DNA from: an uncultured Alphaproteobacteria bacterium
GTDB lineage: Bacteria; Pseudomonadota; Alphaproteobacteria; Rhodobacterales; Rhodobacteraceae
DNA length: 64,000 nt
Assembly: GCA_902586885.1 (NCBI GenBank)
Contig: CACIJG010000003.1
Span: 56,758-120,757 of the forward strand
Reading direction: 5' to 3'
Shown piece by piece: positions 46,298 to 56,187 of this stretch (position 1 is its first letter; the number at the start of each line of letters is the position of its first letter). The notes under the pieces were generated by a model, which was not told the DNA's origin, made no database searches, and worked only from the letters and a program-made list of their open reading frames with translations. The position numbers and the translations under genes are program-made.

Positions 46298-48330
46298 TAC
46301 AAAACTCTTAACAATCTGTTAGCATCAAAAATAGCTGCATGCGTATTTCGAGACTCTACTGCATCACCGATCCGGAAAAGTTGAAAATTTCCGGTACCAC
46401 GAGATTCTATCTGAGGCTCACAATTGATTAAAGCATCATAATTGACTGAACCCAAATTTGACGATTTTGGTTTTAATTCAAAATATAAATCATCTAACGG
46501 AGTAGTACCATGATTAACTACAACTTGGTCAACCTCCCTATCTAATTCTATTTCCTTATAGTCTGAACCTATGGTTGCTCGAAGTGCATTTCCTAATGAT
46601 TTGACTGATTTAAGTCGATAAGTCACCGTGAAAGTGACTTTTTCACCCTGCAATGATCTCATATAAGGCGCTAGATTTAGCCCCATCACCTCAGGAGCAA
46701 AACTACGATCAGGTGTCATAATTTCAAGGATAGATCCACTTTCTACTAATTTTTCAGAAGCCTGCATTGCGACATGATCACCCGCATCATCAAAAAGAAG
46801 TACGCGGTTTCCAGGCTTTGCATCCCCTGTAAGAATATCCCAAGCAGACACTACAAGTTCCTGACCAGTCTCGAGTACGTCGGTTCTAGGGAGTCCGCCC
46901 GTTGCAATTATTACCACTTCAGGGTCCAATGCGGCAATGTCTTTTTCTTCAGCAAAGGTATTAAATTTAAACTCTACGTCAAGCCCAGAACATTGGTCCA
47001 TTCTCCAATCAATAATACCAATCATTTCAGCTTTTCTGGGACTTTGTGCTGTTAATCGGACCTGTCCACCTGGTCGATCTGCTGCTTCAAATACCGTAAC
47101 TTTGTGACCACGCTCACCAGCAACTCTTGCCGCTTCCAGTCCAGCAGGACCTGCACCAACAATTACGACTCTACGAGTGTCTTTTGAAGGCTCTATGTTA
47201 TGAGGCAATTCCTTTTCCCGTCCAGTTGAAGGATTATGTATGCAAAGAGCCGGAGTACCTTGATAAATCCTGTCTAGGCAGTAAGTAGCTCCAACACATG
47301 GGCGAATATCATCTTCTCTACCTTCCCTAATCTTGTTCACTATGTGAGGATCTGCAATATGCGCACGGGTCATTCCTACCATATCAAGTTGACCAGAAGA
47401 AACTGCATATCGAGCTGTAGCCACATCAGGGATTCGTGCCCCATGAAAGGTGGGCAAACCTACTTCTGAACGAATCCGACCTGCTAAATCTAGGTGAGGA
47501 GCAGAGCGCATACCTTGTAAAGGAATAACTCTGGTTAAGGCTGCATCTGTATGAACCTGACCTCTTATAATGTTAACAAAATCAACCAATCCAGACTTTT
47601 TAAAACGCCTTGCGATCTCGACTCCTTCTTCAACCGTAATCCCTCCTTTTGTGCCCTCGTCAGCTGTATATCGCATGCCCAAAAGAAAATTATCTCCTAC
47701 TCGATCGCGACAAGCACCTAAAACTTCCATTGAAAAACGCATTCTATTTTCTAGCGAACCTCCATACGGTGATTTTAAAGCGTTGGTTAATGGACTCATG
47801 AATTGGTCAAGAAGGTGACCGTAACATTCAAACTCCACCCCATCTAAATTTGCTTCCTTCATTCTTTCAGCTGCATCTGCATAATCTTTGACAATCCGAT
47901 TTATATCCCATTCCTCTATGACCTTTGGGAAAGCCCGATGCGCTGGTTCCCTAAATGGCCCTGGAGCGACTACCGGCAACCAATCTCCATTATCCCAGCG
48001 GGTACGCCTTCCAAGGTGCGTTAGTTGAATCATTACTGCAGCACCGGCTTCATGACAGTCATCAGCTAATTTCTTCATCCATGGCACCACCTCATCCTTC
48101 CAACAGAGAATATTATTAAACGCAGGGGGGCTATCACGGGAAACTGCAGCAGACCCAGCTGTCATAGTTAAAGCAATACCTGCCTTGGCACGTTCTAAAT
48201 GATAAAGTCTATAACGGTCCTTGGGCAACCCATCCTCTGGATAGGCAGGCTCATGACTTGTAGTCATAATTCTGTTTCTAAGTGTCAGGTGTTTTAATTT
48301 GTAAGGTTGTAGCAGAGGATCTTTTTTCAA
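46297..48330 (-). CDS. FMN/FAD/4Fe-4S old-yellow-enzyme-family oxidoreductase (2,4-dienoyl-CoA reductase / TMA dehydrogenase-like)
   Basis: 'LQPYKLKHLTLRNRIMTTSHEPAY', 'MIQLTHLGRRT', 'CVGATYCLDRIYQGTPALCIHNPSTGRE', 'RVVIVGAGPAGLEAARVAGERGHKVTVFEA'. Confidence 0.92.
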   Translation of the reverse strand: MKKDPLLQPYKLKHLTLRNRIMTTSHEPAYPEDGLPKDRYRLYHLERAKAGIALTMTAGSAAVSRDSPPAFNNILCWKDEVVPWMKKLADDCHEAGAAVMIQLTHLGRRTRWDNGDWLPVVAPGPFREPAHRAFPKVIEEWDINRIVKDYADAAERMKEANLDGVEFECYGHLLDQFMSPLTNALKSPYGGSLENRMRFSMEVLGACRDRVGDNFLLGMRYTADEGTKGGITVEEGVEIARRFKKSGLVDFVNIIRGQVHTDAALTRVIPLQGMRSAPHLDLAGRIRSEVGLPTFHGARIPDVATARYAVSSGQLDMVGMTRAHIADPHIVNKIREGREDDIRPCVGATYCLDRIYQGTPALCIHNPSTGREKELPHNIEPSKDTRRVVIVGAGPAGLEAARVAGERGHKVTVFEAADRPGGQVRLTAQSPRKAEMIGIIDWRMDQCSGLDVEFKFNTFAEEKDIAALDPEVVIIATGGLPRTDVLETGQELVVSAWDILTGDAKPGNRVLLFDDAGDHVAMQASEKLVESGSILEIMTPDRSFAPEVMGLNLAPYMRSLQGEKVTFTVTYRLKSVKSLGNALRATIGSDYKEIELDREVDQVVVNHGTTPLDDLYFELKPKSSNLGSVNYDALINCEPQIESRGTGNFQLFRIGDAVESRNTHAAIFDANRLLRVL

Positions 48331-48507
48331 TTTTAAAATTTCCTTCTTCTGTCTACGAGCAAGGGTAGTAAAAAGTCATACTGTCATTATATAGTATATT
48401 ATAACAAAATCATATCACCTTGCTTATAAAAATATATTCTCGTAATCTTCTTTATAGTAACAATTTAAGGAAAACTACTTCTCTTAAATTTATGGAAGAA
48501 TAATAGG

Positions 48508-49407
48508 ATGAAGAAACACTCAGATGAAATGCCTCAAATTGGGTTTGGAACCTATTTGATACCAGATAATGAGGCTCAAGAGATTGTAACCGCTGCGATT
48601 AAGACTGGATATAGGCATATAGATACTGCAGAGGGATATGGAAATGAAAGTGGTATAGGTAGTGCTTTAAAGAATGCTTTTTCCGGTCTTAATCTAAAAA
48701 GAGATAATATATTTATAACAAGCAAGCTGTTTCCTGGAAATCCTCAATGGCATCGGGAACCAAAAAATTATAATGAGTGTATTAAAGCCTGTGATAATAG
48801 CCTCAACCGCTTAGGTTTAGACTATTTGGATTGTTATCTTATCCATGCTCCTTTTTGTACAAAACATCGTTTAGAGCAATGGAGCGCCTTAGTTGACCTT
48901 AAAAAAGATGGCAAACTAAAATCTATTGGTGTATCCAACTACAGCGAGAAGCATATTGAAGAGATTATAAGTGCAGGACTAGAGCTTCCTGAAGTAAATC
49001 AGATTGAACTGCACCCTTGGTGTCAAAAAACAGAGTTAGTTTCATTCCTTGAACAAAAAAGTATAAAAATTGTAGCATACAGCTCACTAGTACCACTAGA
49101 TACTTGGCGCGAGAAACCAAACCAGGATAGTGCCAAATCTGAAAAAATGAAAAAAGATGGAGGAGATGAGAAATCCTTTTTTAAAGAATTATCAAAAAAA
49201 TATAATGTGACTGAAGCTCAGATATTATTAAAATGGGGACTCCAGAAAGGTTTTGTTATCTTACCAAAATCTTCTGATCCAAAAAGAATAAAAGAGAATT
49301 TCGAATTAAATTTCGATATTGATAAGTCCGACATGGACATGATTTTGGGTATGGAAAGAGGAGATGGAGTAGCTTGGCCAGGTGGAGATCCTTGTAACGC
49401 AGAGTAG
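48508..49407 (+). CDS. Aldo/keto reductase
   Basis: 'IGFGTYLIPDNEAQEIVTAAIKTGYRHIDTAEGYGNE', 'LDYLDCYLIHAPF', 'VILPKSSDPKRIKENF'. Confidence 0.92.
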   Translation: MKKHSDEMPQIGFGTYLIPDNEAQEIVTAAIKTGYRHIDTAEGYGNESGIGSALKNAFSGLNLKRDNIFITSKLFPGNPQWHREPKNYNECIKACDNSLNRLGLDYLDCYLIHAPFCTKHRLEQWSALVDLKKDGKLKSIGVSNYSEKHIEEIISAGLELPEVNQIELHPWCQKTELVSFLEQKSIKIVAYSSLVPLDTWREKPNQDSAKSEKMKKDGGDEKSFFKELSKKYNVTEAQILLKWGLQKGFVILPKSSDPKRIKENFELNFDIDKSDMDMILGMERGDGVAWPGGDPCNAE

Positions 49408-49554
49408 CCAATTTTTGGCCATTTAGCCTTTTTTTGTTTTTTCTAATTTTTAGATTTTTGACTTTTATTGTTATTTTCACTTGCCTTTTTATTTTTTTGG
49501 AAGTACTCCCTTGCCAAAAGAATAAACTAGCCCTTCAACTTATTGGAAAATATA

Positions 49555-51372
49555 ATGGAATTAAGAAATATTGCCATAATAGCTCATGTTGACCACGGAA
49601 AAACTACCTTAGTAGATGAACTTCTTAAACAATCAGGCGAATTCAGAGATAATCAGAATACTGTTGAAAGGGCAATGGACAGCAATGATTTGGAGAGAGA
49701 AAGAGGTATTACTATTCTCGCGAAGGCCACTTCTGTAGTCTGGAATAATGTTAGATTTAATATAGTAGATACACCCGGCCATGCTGACTTCGGTGGAGAA
49801 GTTGAACGCATTTTATCAATGGTTGATGGAGTGGTCCTGCTGGTTGATGCCGCAGAAGGACCAATGCCCCAAACAAAATTTGTAACATCTAAGGCATTGG
49901 CTTTAGGATTGAAGCCAATAGTAGTGTTAAACAAAGTTGATAAGCAGGACGCCGAACCCGACCGATCACTAAATGAAGTTTTTGATCTTTTTGCAAATTT
50001 GGGAGCAAATGATGATCAATTAGACTTTCCAGTATTATATGCATCAGGAAGATCTGGTTGGGCGGATGACTCTTTGGAAGGTCCTAGAAAAAACTTAGAC
50101 GCTTTATTCAAATTAATTGAGACTCATGTACCAACACCAATACAGACAAAAAAAAAGCAAGAACCTTTTAAAATGCTCGCCACTACACTAAGTGGCGATA
50201 ATTTTTTAGGTAGGCTACTAACAGGGCGAGTTGAAACAGGAACGCTTAAAACAGGTCAAAGTATAAAAGCTATAAATAGAGATGGTGAGCTCGTCGAAAC
50301 TTTCCGTGTAAATAAGATATTAGCTTTTAGAGGTTTACAACAACAGCCGATAGACGTTGCAGAAGCTGGGGATATCGTCTCAATAGCTGGAATGAGTAAA
50401 GCAACGGTAGCCGATACTATAGCTGATACAACGGTTACAGAAGCTATCCCCGCTCAACCGATAGACCCTCCTACTATAACAGTAACCTTTGGAATTAATG
50501 ACAGCCCCTTAGCTGGTAGAGATGGAAAAAAGGTCCAAGGCAGAGTTATAAGAGATCGTCTTTTAAAGGAATGCGAAAGCAACGTCGCTATAAAAGTAGC
50601 TGACACTCCAGGTGGTGAGGCTTTTGATGTATCCGGAAGAGGTGAACTTCAAATGGGAGTTCTCATAGAAAATATGCGTAGAGAGGGATTTGAGTTATCT
50701 ATTTCTCGACCGAGAGTAATATATCGTGACGTTGATGGAGTAAAAAACGAGCCAGTTGAAGAGGTAACAATTGACGTTGATGATGAATATTCAGGGGTAG
50801 TAATTGAAAAGCTCTCTTTAAGAAAAGGTGAGATGGTCGAATTAAAAACTTCTGGTCTTGGCAAGACACGGATCGTCTCTTTGGTGCCGTCTCGAGGTCT
50901 TATTGGCTATCACAGTGAATTCATGACCGATACAAGAGGTACAGGCATACTAAACCGGGTTTTTCATTCTTGGGAACCATATAAAGGATCAATATCTGGA
51001 AGACGGCAAGGAGTTTTAATATCTATGGAAAATGGTAGTTCTGTAGCGTATGCCATTTTTAATTTAGAGGATCGCGGGAAGTTTTTCATAGGTGCTGGAG
51101 AAGATGTATATGAGGGAATGATTATTGGGGAACATAATCGTGACAATGATTTAGAAGTTAATCCCTTAAAAGGAAAAAAATTAACTAACGTTAGAGCTTC
51201 AGGAACTGACGAAGCGGTTAGACTAACTACACCTACTATACTAAGTCTTGAGCAATCTATCGCTTATATAGATGATGATGAACTTGTTGAAGTTACTCCA
51301 AGTAAAATCAGGCTAAGAAAGCGAATATTAGGTTCAGTTGATAGGAAAAGAAGTCAAAAAATCGCAAGTTAA
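49555..51372 (+). CDS. typA: Ribosome-associated GTPase TypA/BipA
   Basis: 'ELRNIAIIAHVDHGKTTLVDELLKQSG', 'MDSNDLERERGITILAKATSV', 'VDTPGHADFGGEVERILSMVDGVVLLVDAAEGPMPQTKFV'; start set to ATG 49555. Confidence 0.97.
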   Translation: MELRNIAIIAHVDHGKTTLVDELLKQSGEFRDNQNTVERAMDSNDLERERGITILAKATSVVWNNVRFNIVDTPGHADFGGEVERILSMVDGVVLLVDAAEGPMPQTKFVTSKALALGLKPIVVLNKVDKQDAEPDRSLNEVFDLFANLGANDDQLDFPVLYASGRSGWADDSLEGPRKNLDALFKLIETHVPTPIQTKKKQEPFKMLATTLSGDNFLGRLLTGRVETGTLKTGQSIKAINRDGELVETFRVNKILAFRGLQQQPIDVAEAGDIVSIAGMSKATVADTIADTTVTEAIPAQPIDPPTITVTFGINDSPLAGRDGKKVQGRVIRDRLLKECESNVAIKVADTPGGEAFDVSGRGELQMGVLIENMRREGFELSISRPRVIYRDVDGVKNEPVEEVTIDVDDEYSGVVIEKLSLRKGEMVELKTSGLGKTRIVSLVPSRGLIGYHSEFMTDTRGTGILNRVFHSWEPYKGSISGRRQGVLISMENGSSVAYAIFNLEDRGKFFIGAGEDVYEGMIIGEHNRDNDLEVNPLKGKKLTNVRASGTDEAVRLTTPTILSLEQSIAYIDDDELVEVTPSKIRLRKRILGSVDRKRSQKIAS

Positions 51373-51437
51373 GTTATTCTTATACCTGCTTTTGCTAACC
51401 TCGACACGGGAAGAAATAACCCAATATGGAAGACTAA

Positions 51438-52616
51438 ATGCGTTTGACTTTGATTGTATTGGCCTTAGCGTATGTGCTGTCACAATTTTTTCGTGCGTTT
51501 CTTGCCGTATTGGCAACCCCATTACAGACAGACATTGGAGCAAGTGCTTCAGAGCTTTCAGAAGCCTCTGGGTATTGGTTTTTAGCCTTTGCGTTGATGC
51601 AACTTCCTGTCGGCTGGGCCCTTGATACATTGGGTCCAAAACGAACAACAGCAGTGCTAATGGCATTTGGAGCTGGGGGAGGCTCAATAGTTTTTTCGAT
51701 CGCCAACGATCCTTGGCAAATTCAATTGGCTATGGCAATGATAGGAATAGGCTGTTCACCTGTCTTGATGGCCTCATTATACATCATTGGACGAAGCTTT
51801 CCCCCTACTTCATTTGCGACAATTGGAGCATTTATTCTAGGGATAGGTTCGCTAGGAAATATTGGAGCAGCCTATCCAATGACTTTTCTTGTCGAAATGT
51901 TTGGTTGGCGCGAGTCCATTGGCATGATTGGTAGCATAACAATCTCTGTTGCATTAGTATGCTATATTGTAGTTAAGGACCCACCAAAAATAACCAACTC
52001 GGAAAAGGGTAGTATTCTTACTTTACTTCGTATGAGAGCTATTTGGTTCATTTTGCCACTAGTTTTAGTTAACTATGCCGCATCTGGAGGTTTGCGAGGT
52101 TTTTGGATTGGGCCTTATTTCACTGATATTTTTGATGCCACCGCAGCTCAAGTGGGTACAGTGACTACTGTAATGGCTATTGCAATGATTGCTGGTAATT
52201 TCTTTTATGGTCCACTTGACCGGATATTTGGTACTCGAAAATGGGTAATATTCTGTGGTAACTTTACCGGCGCCTCATTATGTCTTTTACTCTATTTATT
52301 TGGTGGCACTGGGTTTTGGACAACAGCAACAATAATTGCTGGGATTGGTTTCTTCGGCGCTTCATTTCCTGTTTTAATAGCACATGGCCGTAGTTTTTTT
52401 CCTGACCATTTAATGGGTCGTGGTGTGACGTTGATGAATCTTTTTGGAATGGGTGGAGTTGGTTTGATGCAAAACTTTTCGGCTAGAATCTATAACGCTA
52501 AGTTAGTTGAGGCTACAGCCCCTATTAATGCATATAACGCTATATTTTTGGTTTTTTGTGTTTCTATATTAATTGGATTGACTATTTATCTATTTTCTGA
52601 GGATCGAACCAACTAA
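51438..52616 (+). CDS. MFS transporter
   Basis: 12-TM pattern, 'ALMQLPVGWALDTLGPKRTTAVLMAFGAGGG'. Confidence 0.85.
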   Translation: MRLTLIVLALAYVLSQFFRAFLAVLATPLQTDIGASASELSEASGYWFLAFALMQLPVGWALDTLGPKRTTAVLMAFGAGGGSIVFSIANDPWQIQLAMAMIGIGCSPVLMASLYIIGRSFPPTSFATIGAFILGIGSLGNIGAAYPMTFLVEMFGWRESIGMIGSITISVALVCYIVVKDPPKITNSEKGSILTLLRMRAIWFILPLVLVNYAASGGLRGFWIGPYFTDIFDATAAQVGTVTTVMAIAMIAGNFFYGPLDRIFGTRKWVIFCGNFTGASLCLLLYLFGGTGFWTTATIIAGIGFFGASFPVLIAHGRSFFPDHLMGRGVTLMNLFGMGGVGLMQNFSARIYNAKLVEATAPINAYNAIFLVFCVSILIGLTIYLFSEDRTN

Positions 52617-52732
52617 GCTGGGATTTATTTGAAAGTTTATTTTTTGCTCAAGGAAGTCTGCGATGAGTCATACCATATTGTTTAATCCAAATAAATATTC
52701 TAAAATTGATTGAAATTGTAAGGGAGATAGCA

Positions 52733-53023
52733 ATGCCAAAAGGATATTTTGTTAGCGCACACAGAAGAGAGGCCGATCCAGAAAAGAGAGCAGCGTATTT
52801 AAAGCTTGCCGGCCCAGCTTTGCAAAAATATGAAGGAAAAATGCTGGCAAGTACTAATAAAATTAAAGTTTTTGAAAACGGGATGGCTCAACAAACAGTT
52901 ATTATTGAGTTTGAAACATACCAGAAGGCGGTTGATTTCATAGAGAGTGAAGAGTATCAAAATGCATTGAAGGCATTAGATGGTGGAGCTGACCGAGACT
53001 GTCGGGTATTTGAAGGCGTTTAG
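52733..53023 (+). CDS. DUF1330 family protein
   Basis: 'KGYFVSAHRREADPEKRAAYLKLAGPALQKYEGKMLAST...VIIEFETYQKAVDFIESEEYQNAL'; start at ATG 52733 after agggag. Confidence 0.9.
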   Translation: MPKGYFVSAHRREADPEKRAAYLKLAGPALQKYEGKMLASTNKIKVFENGMAQQTVIIEFETYQKAVDFIESEEYQNALKALDGGADRDCRVFEGV

Positions 53024-53034
53024 GTAGTCATAGG

Positions 53035-54597
53035 ATGTACCCTGGAGCTTATGTAAAACAAAATCCTTCTAAAGCAGCTTTTATTATGGCCTCAACAGGA
53101 GAAGAAGTTTCTTATCAGGTTTTTGATGAAAGGTCCAATCAACTTGCTCACTACCTAAGGTATGAAGGATTAAAAAAAAATGATCATTACTCTGTTTTTA
53201 TGGAGAACAATAACAGATATCTTGAGTCTAACTCAGCGGGAGAGCGAGCGGGGCTCTATTGCACTTGTATCAATTCATATTTAAAGACTCAGGAATTATC
53301 ATATATATTGATTAATTCAGATACACAGATCTTAATTACTTCAAAAGCCAAGCTCGATATAGTAAAAGAAGCTGCAAAAAACTGTAGTCTACTAAAGAGA
53401 ATATTGGTAGTAGGGGCAGATAATGATGAACTGCCTAAAAATTTTCTAGATTATGAAAAGGCCGTTTTAGATTTTCCTACAACACCGATTGAAGATGAAA
53501 GTCTTGGTACCTCAATGCTCTATTCATCAGGAACAACTGGCAGACCAAAAGGTATTTTACGCCCGCTACCTGATCAAAGACCTGATGAGCCATTACCAAT
53601 AATGAAATTTCTTTCCACTTTATGGAATTACAGGGAGGATATGATTTATCTTTCGCCTGCGCCACTATACCACTCAGCGCCTCTTTTCGCTAATAACTTT
53701 GCCATAAGAGCAGGAGCGACAACCATCATAATGGAAAAATTTGACCCATTGGAGTTTCTTAGATTAATAGAAAAATATGCTGTTACTGACTCACAAATGG
53801 TTCCAACTATGTTCAACCGAATTCTTAAGCTATCTGATGAAGAGAGGCAAAAATATGATCTTTCTTCTTTGAAACACGTAATTCATGCGGCAGCTCCTTG
53901 TCCCGTACAAGTCAAGCGTCAGATGATTGAATGGTGGGGACCAATTATTAATGAATATTATGGCGCTACCGAAGCTTTCGGTTTCGCGTATTGCGATACA
54001 AGAGAATGGTTGGAGCATCCGGGAACAGTAGGAAAAATAATGATAGGTGAGCTGTCAATTCTTGATGATGAAATGAATGAGGTCCCTACTGGAGAATCAG
54101 GAACACTCTGGTTTAAGCCAGCATCTGAGTTTAAATACCATAAAGAGCCAGAAAAAACGGCTGAGGCTTATTCAAAAGATAAAAGTTTAACTACCGTTGG
54201 AGATGTTGGTTATTTAGACCAGGACGGCTTCCTTCATTTAACGGATAGAAAAGCATTTATGATAATATCGGGAGGTGTAAATATATATCCTCAAGAATGT
54301 GAAGACCTTCTCATATCACACCCAAAGGTATATGATGCTGCAGTATTTGGCGTGCCAAATGAAGATCTGGGTGAAGAAGTAAAAGCAGTGGTTCAACCTA
54401 TTGATGGGCTTTATGATGATAAGAATTTAACTAACGAATTACTCGATTATTTGAATGACCATCTTTCACGACAAAAAGTACCTCGTTCGATTGATTTTGT
54501 ATCAGAGTTACCTAGACTCCCGACTGGTAAATTGTATAAGCGACTTCTCAAAGATAAATATTGGAAAAGTGGAAAAAGCAAGATTATTCAAGAATAA
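53035..54597 (+). CDS. Acyl-CoA synthetase (tandem copy 1)
   Basis: 'TSMLYSSGTTGRPKGILRPLP', 'YYGATEAFGFAYC', 'TDRKAFMIISGGVNIYPQECEDLL', 'RLPTGKLYKRLLKDKYW'. Confidence 0.92.
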   Translation: MYPGAYVKQNPSKAAFIMASTGEEVSYQVFDERSNQLAHYLRYEGLKKNDHYSVFMENNNRYLESNSAGERAGLYCTCINSYLKTQELSYILINSDTQILITSKAKLDIVKEAAKNCSLLKRILVVGADNDELPKNFLDYEKAVLDFPTTPIEDESLGTSMLYSSGTTGRPKGILRPLPDQRPDEPLPIMKFLSTLWNYREDMIYLSPAPLYHSAPLFANNFAIRAGATTIIMEKFDPLEFLRLIEKYAVTDSQMVPTMFNRILKLSDEERQKYDLSSLKHVIHAAAPCPVQVKRQMIEWWGPIINEYYGATEAFGFAYCDTREWLEHPGTVGKIMIGELSILDDEMNEVPTGESGTLWFKPASEFKYHKEPEKTAEAYSKDKSLTTVGDVGYLDQDGFLHLTDRKAFMIISGGVNIYPQECEDLLISHPKVYDAAVFGVPNEDLGEEVKAVVQPIDGLYDDKNLTNELLDYLNDHLSRQKVPRSIDFVSELPRLPTGKLYKRLLKDKYWKSGKSKIIQE

Positions 54598-54621
54598 TTA
54601 ATATTTAAAATAGGAATTAGA

Positions 54622-56184
54622 ATGTATCCCGGGAACCAAGCTAAAAAATACTCCAAACGGCCTGCCTTTATAATGGCTTCAACTGGAGAAGAAGTTCTTT
54701 ACGAAGAATTCGAACAAAGAGCTAATAAATTAGCTCACTATTTAAGATCAGTAGGTCTTTCTTTTCAAGACCATTATTCCGTATTTATGGAAAATAATAA
54801 TAGACATCTTGAAACCAGTGCTGCAGGAGAGAGAGCTGGCTTATACTATACCTGTATTAACTCTTATCTTACCTCTGAGGAAGTTGCCTATCTTATTGAT
54901 AACTCTGAGTCAAAAGTTCTTATAACCTCAATTTCTAGATTAGATGTTGCTATGGAGGCAGTTAAAAATTGTCCAAAAGTTATAAGTGTTTTGGTGGTGG
55001 GCGCTGAAAACAAGCAATTGCCTGAAGGAATGCATGATTATCTGGAAACGGTATCAAAATTTCCAGGAACCCCGATTTCAGACGAAACGCTTGGTACTTC
55101 GATGCTTTATTCATCAGGAACTACCGGAAGACCAAAAGGAATATCTAGACCGCTACCGATCCAACCTCCTGACCAACCTCTACCTATATTGACTTTCTTA
55201 TCTGACCTTTGGAGTTTTAATGAAGATATGGTGTATTTATCTCCAGCGCCTCTATATCACTCAGCTCCTCAAGCCGCAGCTAATTTTGCAATCAGAAAAG
55301 GTGCTACGACTATTATAATGGAGAAATTTGATCCTCTTGAATTTCTACGCTTGGTTGAGAAATACAAAGTTACGCATTCTCAATTAGTACCTACCATGTT
55401 TAATAGAATGCTGAAACTCACAGAAACCGAAAAAAATAAATATGATTTATCATCCCACAAATATGCAATTCATGGCGCAGCACCTTGTCCTGAAATTACC
55501 AAACGTCAAATGATAGATTGGTGGGGACCTATTATTTATGAGTATTACGGTGCTACAGAGGCTTTTGGATTTGCCTACTGTAATACTGAAGAATGGCTTA
55601 AACACCCAGGTACAGTGGGCAAAATAATGATAGGTGAGTTATCAGTTCTAAATGAAGAAATGAGTGAGCTACCTCAAGGTGAACCAGGGACACTTTGGTT
55701 TAAACCAGCTTCAGAATTCAAATATCATAATGATCCCCAAAAAACCGCAGAAGCTTTTTCTGAAGATGGAACCCTGACAACGGTTGGGGACGTTGGCTAT
55801 ACTGACAGTGATGGCTTTCTGTATTTGACAGATAGACAAGCTTTTATGATTATCTCAGGCGGAGTAAATATCTATCCACAAGAATGTGAAGATCTACTCA
55901 TTCCTCACCCAAAAGTATCTGATGCAGCTGTTTTTGGAGTTCCAAATGAAGACCTTGGAGAGGAAGTAAAAGCAGTGGTTCAGCCAGTGGAAGGCGTTGA
56001 AGGAAATGAAGAATTAACCGCTGAGCTGTTAGCCTATTTATCAAAGTATCTAGCTCGACAAAAAGTACCGAGGTCCATAGATTATACTAAAGAACTACCT
56101 AGGTTGCCAACGGGAAAGCTCTATAAGAGACTATTGAGAGACAAATATTGGGGTGTTGGGAAAAGCAGAATTATTAAAGAATAG
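54622..56184 (+). CDS. Acyl-CoA synthetase (tandem copy 2)
   Basis: Same length (520 aa) and aligned along its whole length with copy 1. Confidence 0.92.
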   Translation: MYPGNQAKKYSKRPAFIMASTGEEVLYEEFEQRANKLAHYLRSVGLSFQDHYSVFMENNNRHLETSAAGERAGLYYTCINSYLTSEEVAYLIDNSESKVLITSISRLDVAMEAVKNCPKVISVLVVGAENKQLPEGMHDYLETVSKFPGTPISDETLGTSMLYSSGTTGRPKGISRPLPIQPPDQPLPILTFLSDLWSFNEDMVYLSPAPLYHSAPQAAANFAIRKGATTIIMEKFDPLEFLRLVEKYKVTHSQLVPTMFNRMLKLTETEKNKYDLSSHKYAIHGAAPCPEITKRQMIDWWGPIIYEYYGATEAFGFAYCNTEEWLKHPGTVGKIMIGELSVLNEEMSELPQGEPGTLWFKPASEFKYHNDPQKTAEAFSEDGTLTTVGDVGYTDSDGFLYLTDRQAFMIISGGVNIYPQECEDLLIPHPKVSDAAVFGVPNEDLGEEVKAVVQPVEGVEGNEELTAELLAYLSKYLARQKVPRSIDYTKELPRLPTGKLYKRLLRDKYWGVGKSRIIKE

Positions 56185-56187
56185 AAG

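Noticed and set aside
46774-47055. 93-aa plus-strand ORF opposite the OYE-like gene
   Set aside because: Antisense to a confidently assigned CDS.
49408-49440. Possible terminator after the aldo/keto reductase (GCCAATTTTTGGCC...TTTTTTT)
   Set aside because: Stem is short and the T-run is displaced; too weak to list.
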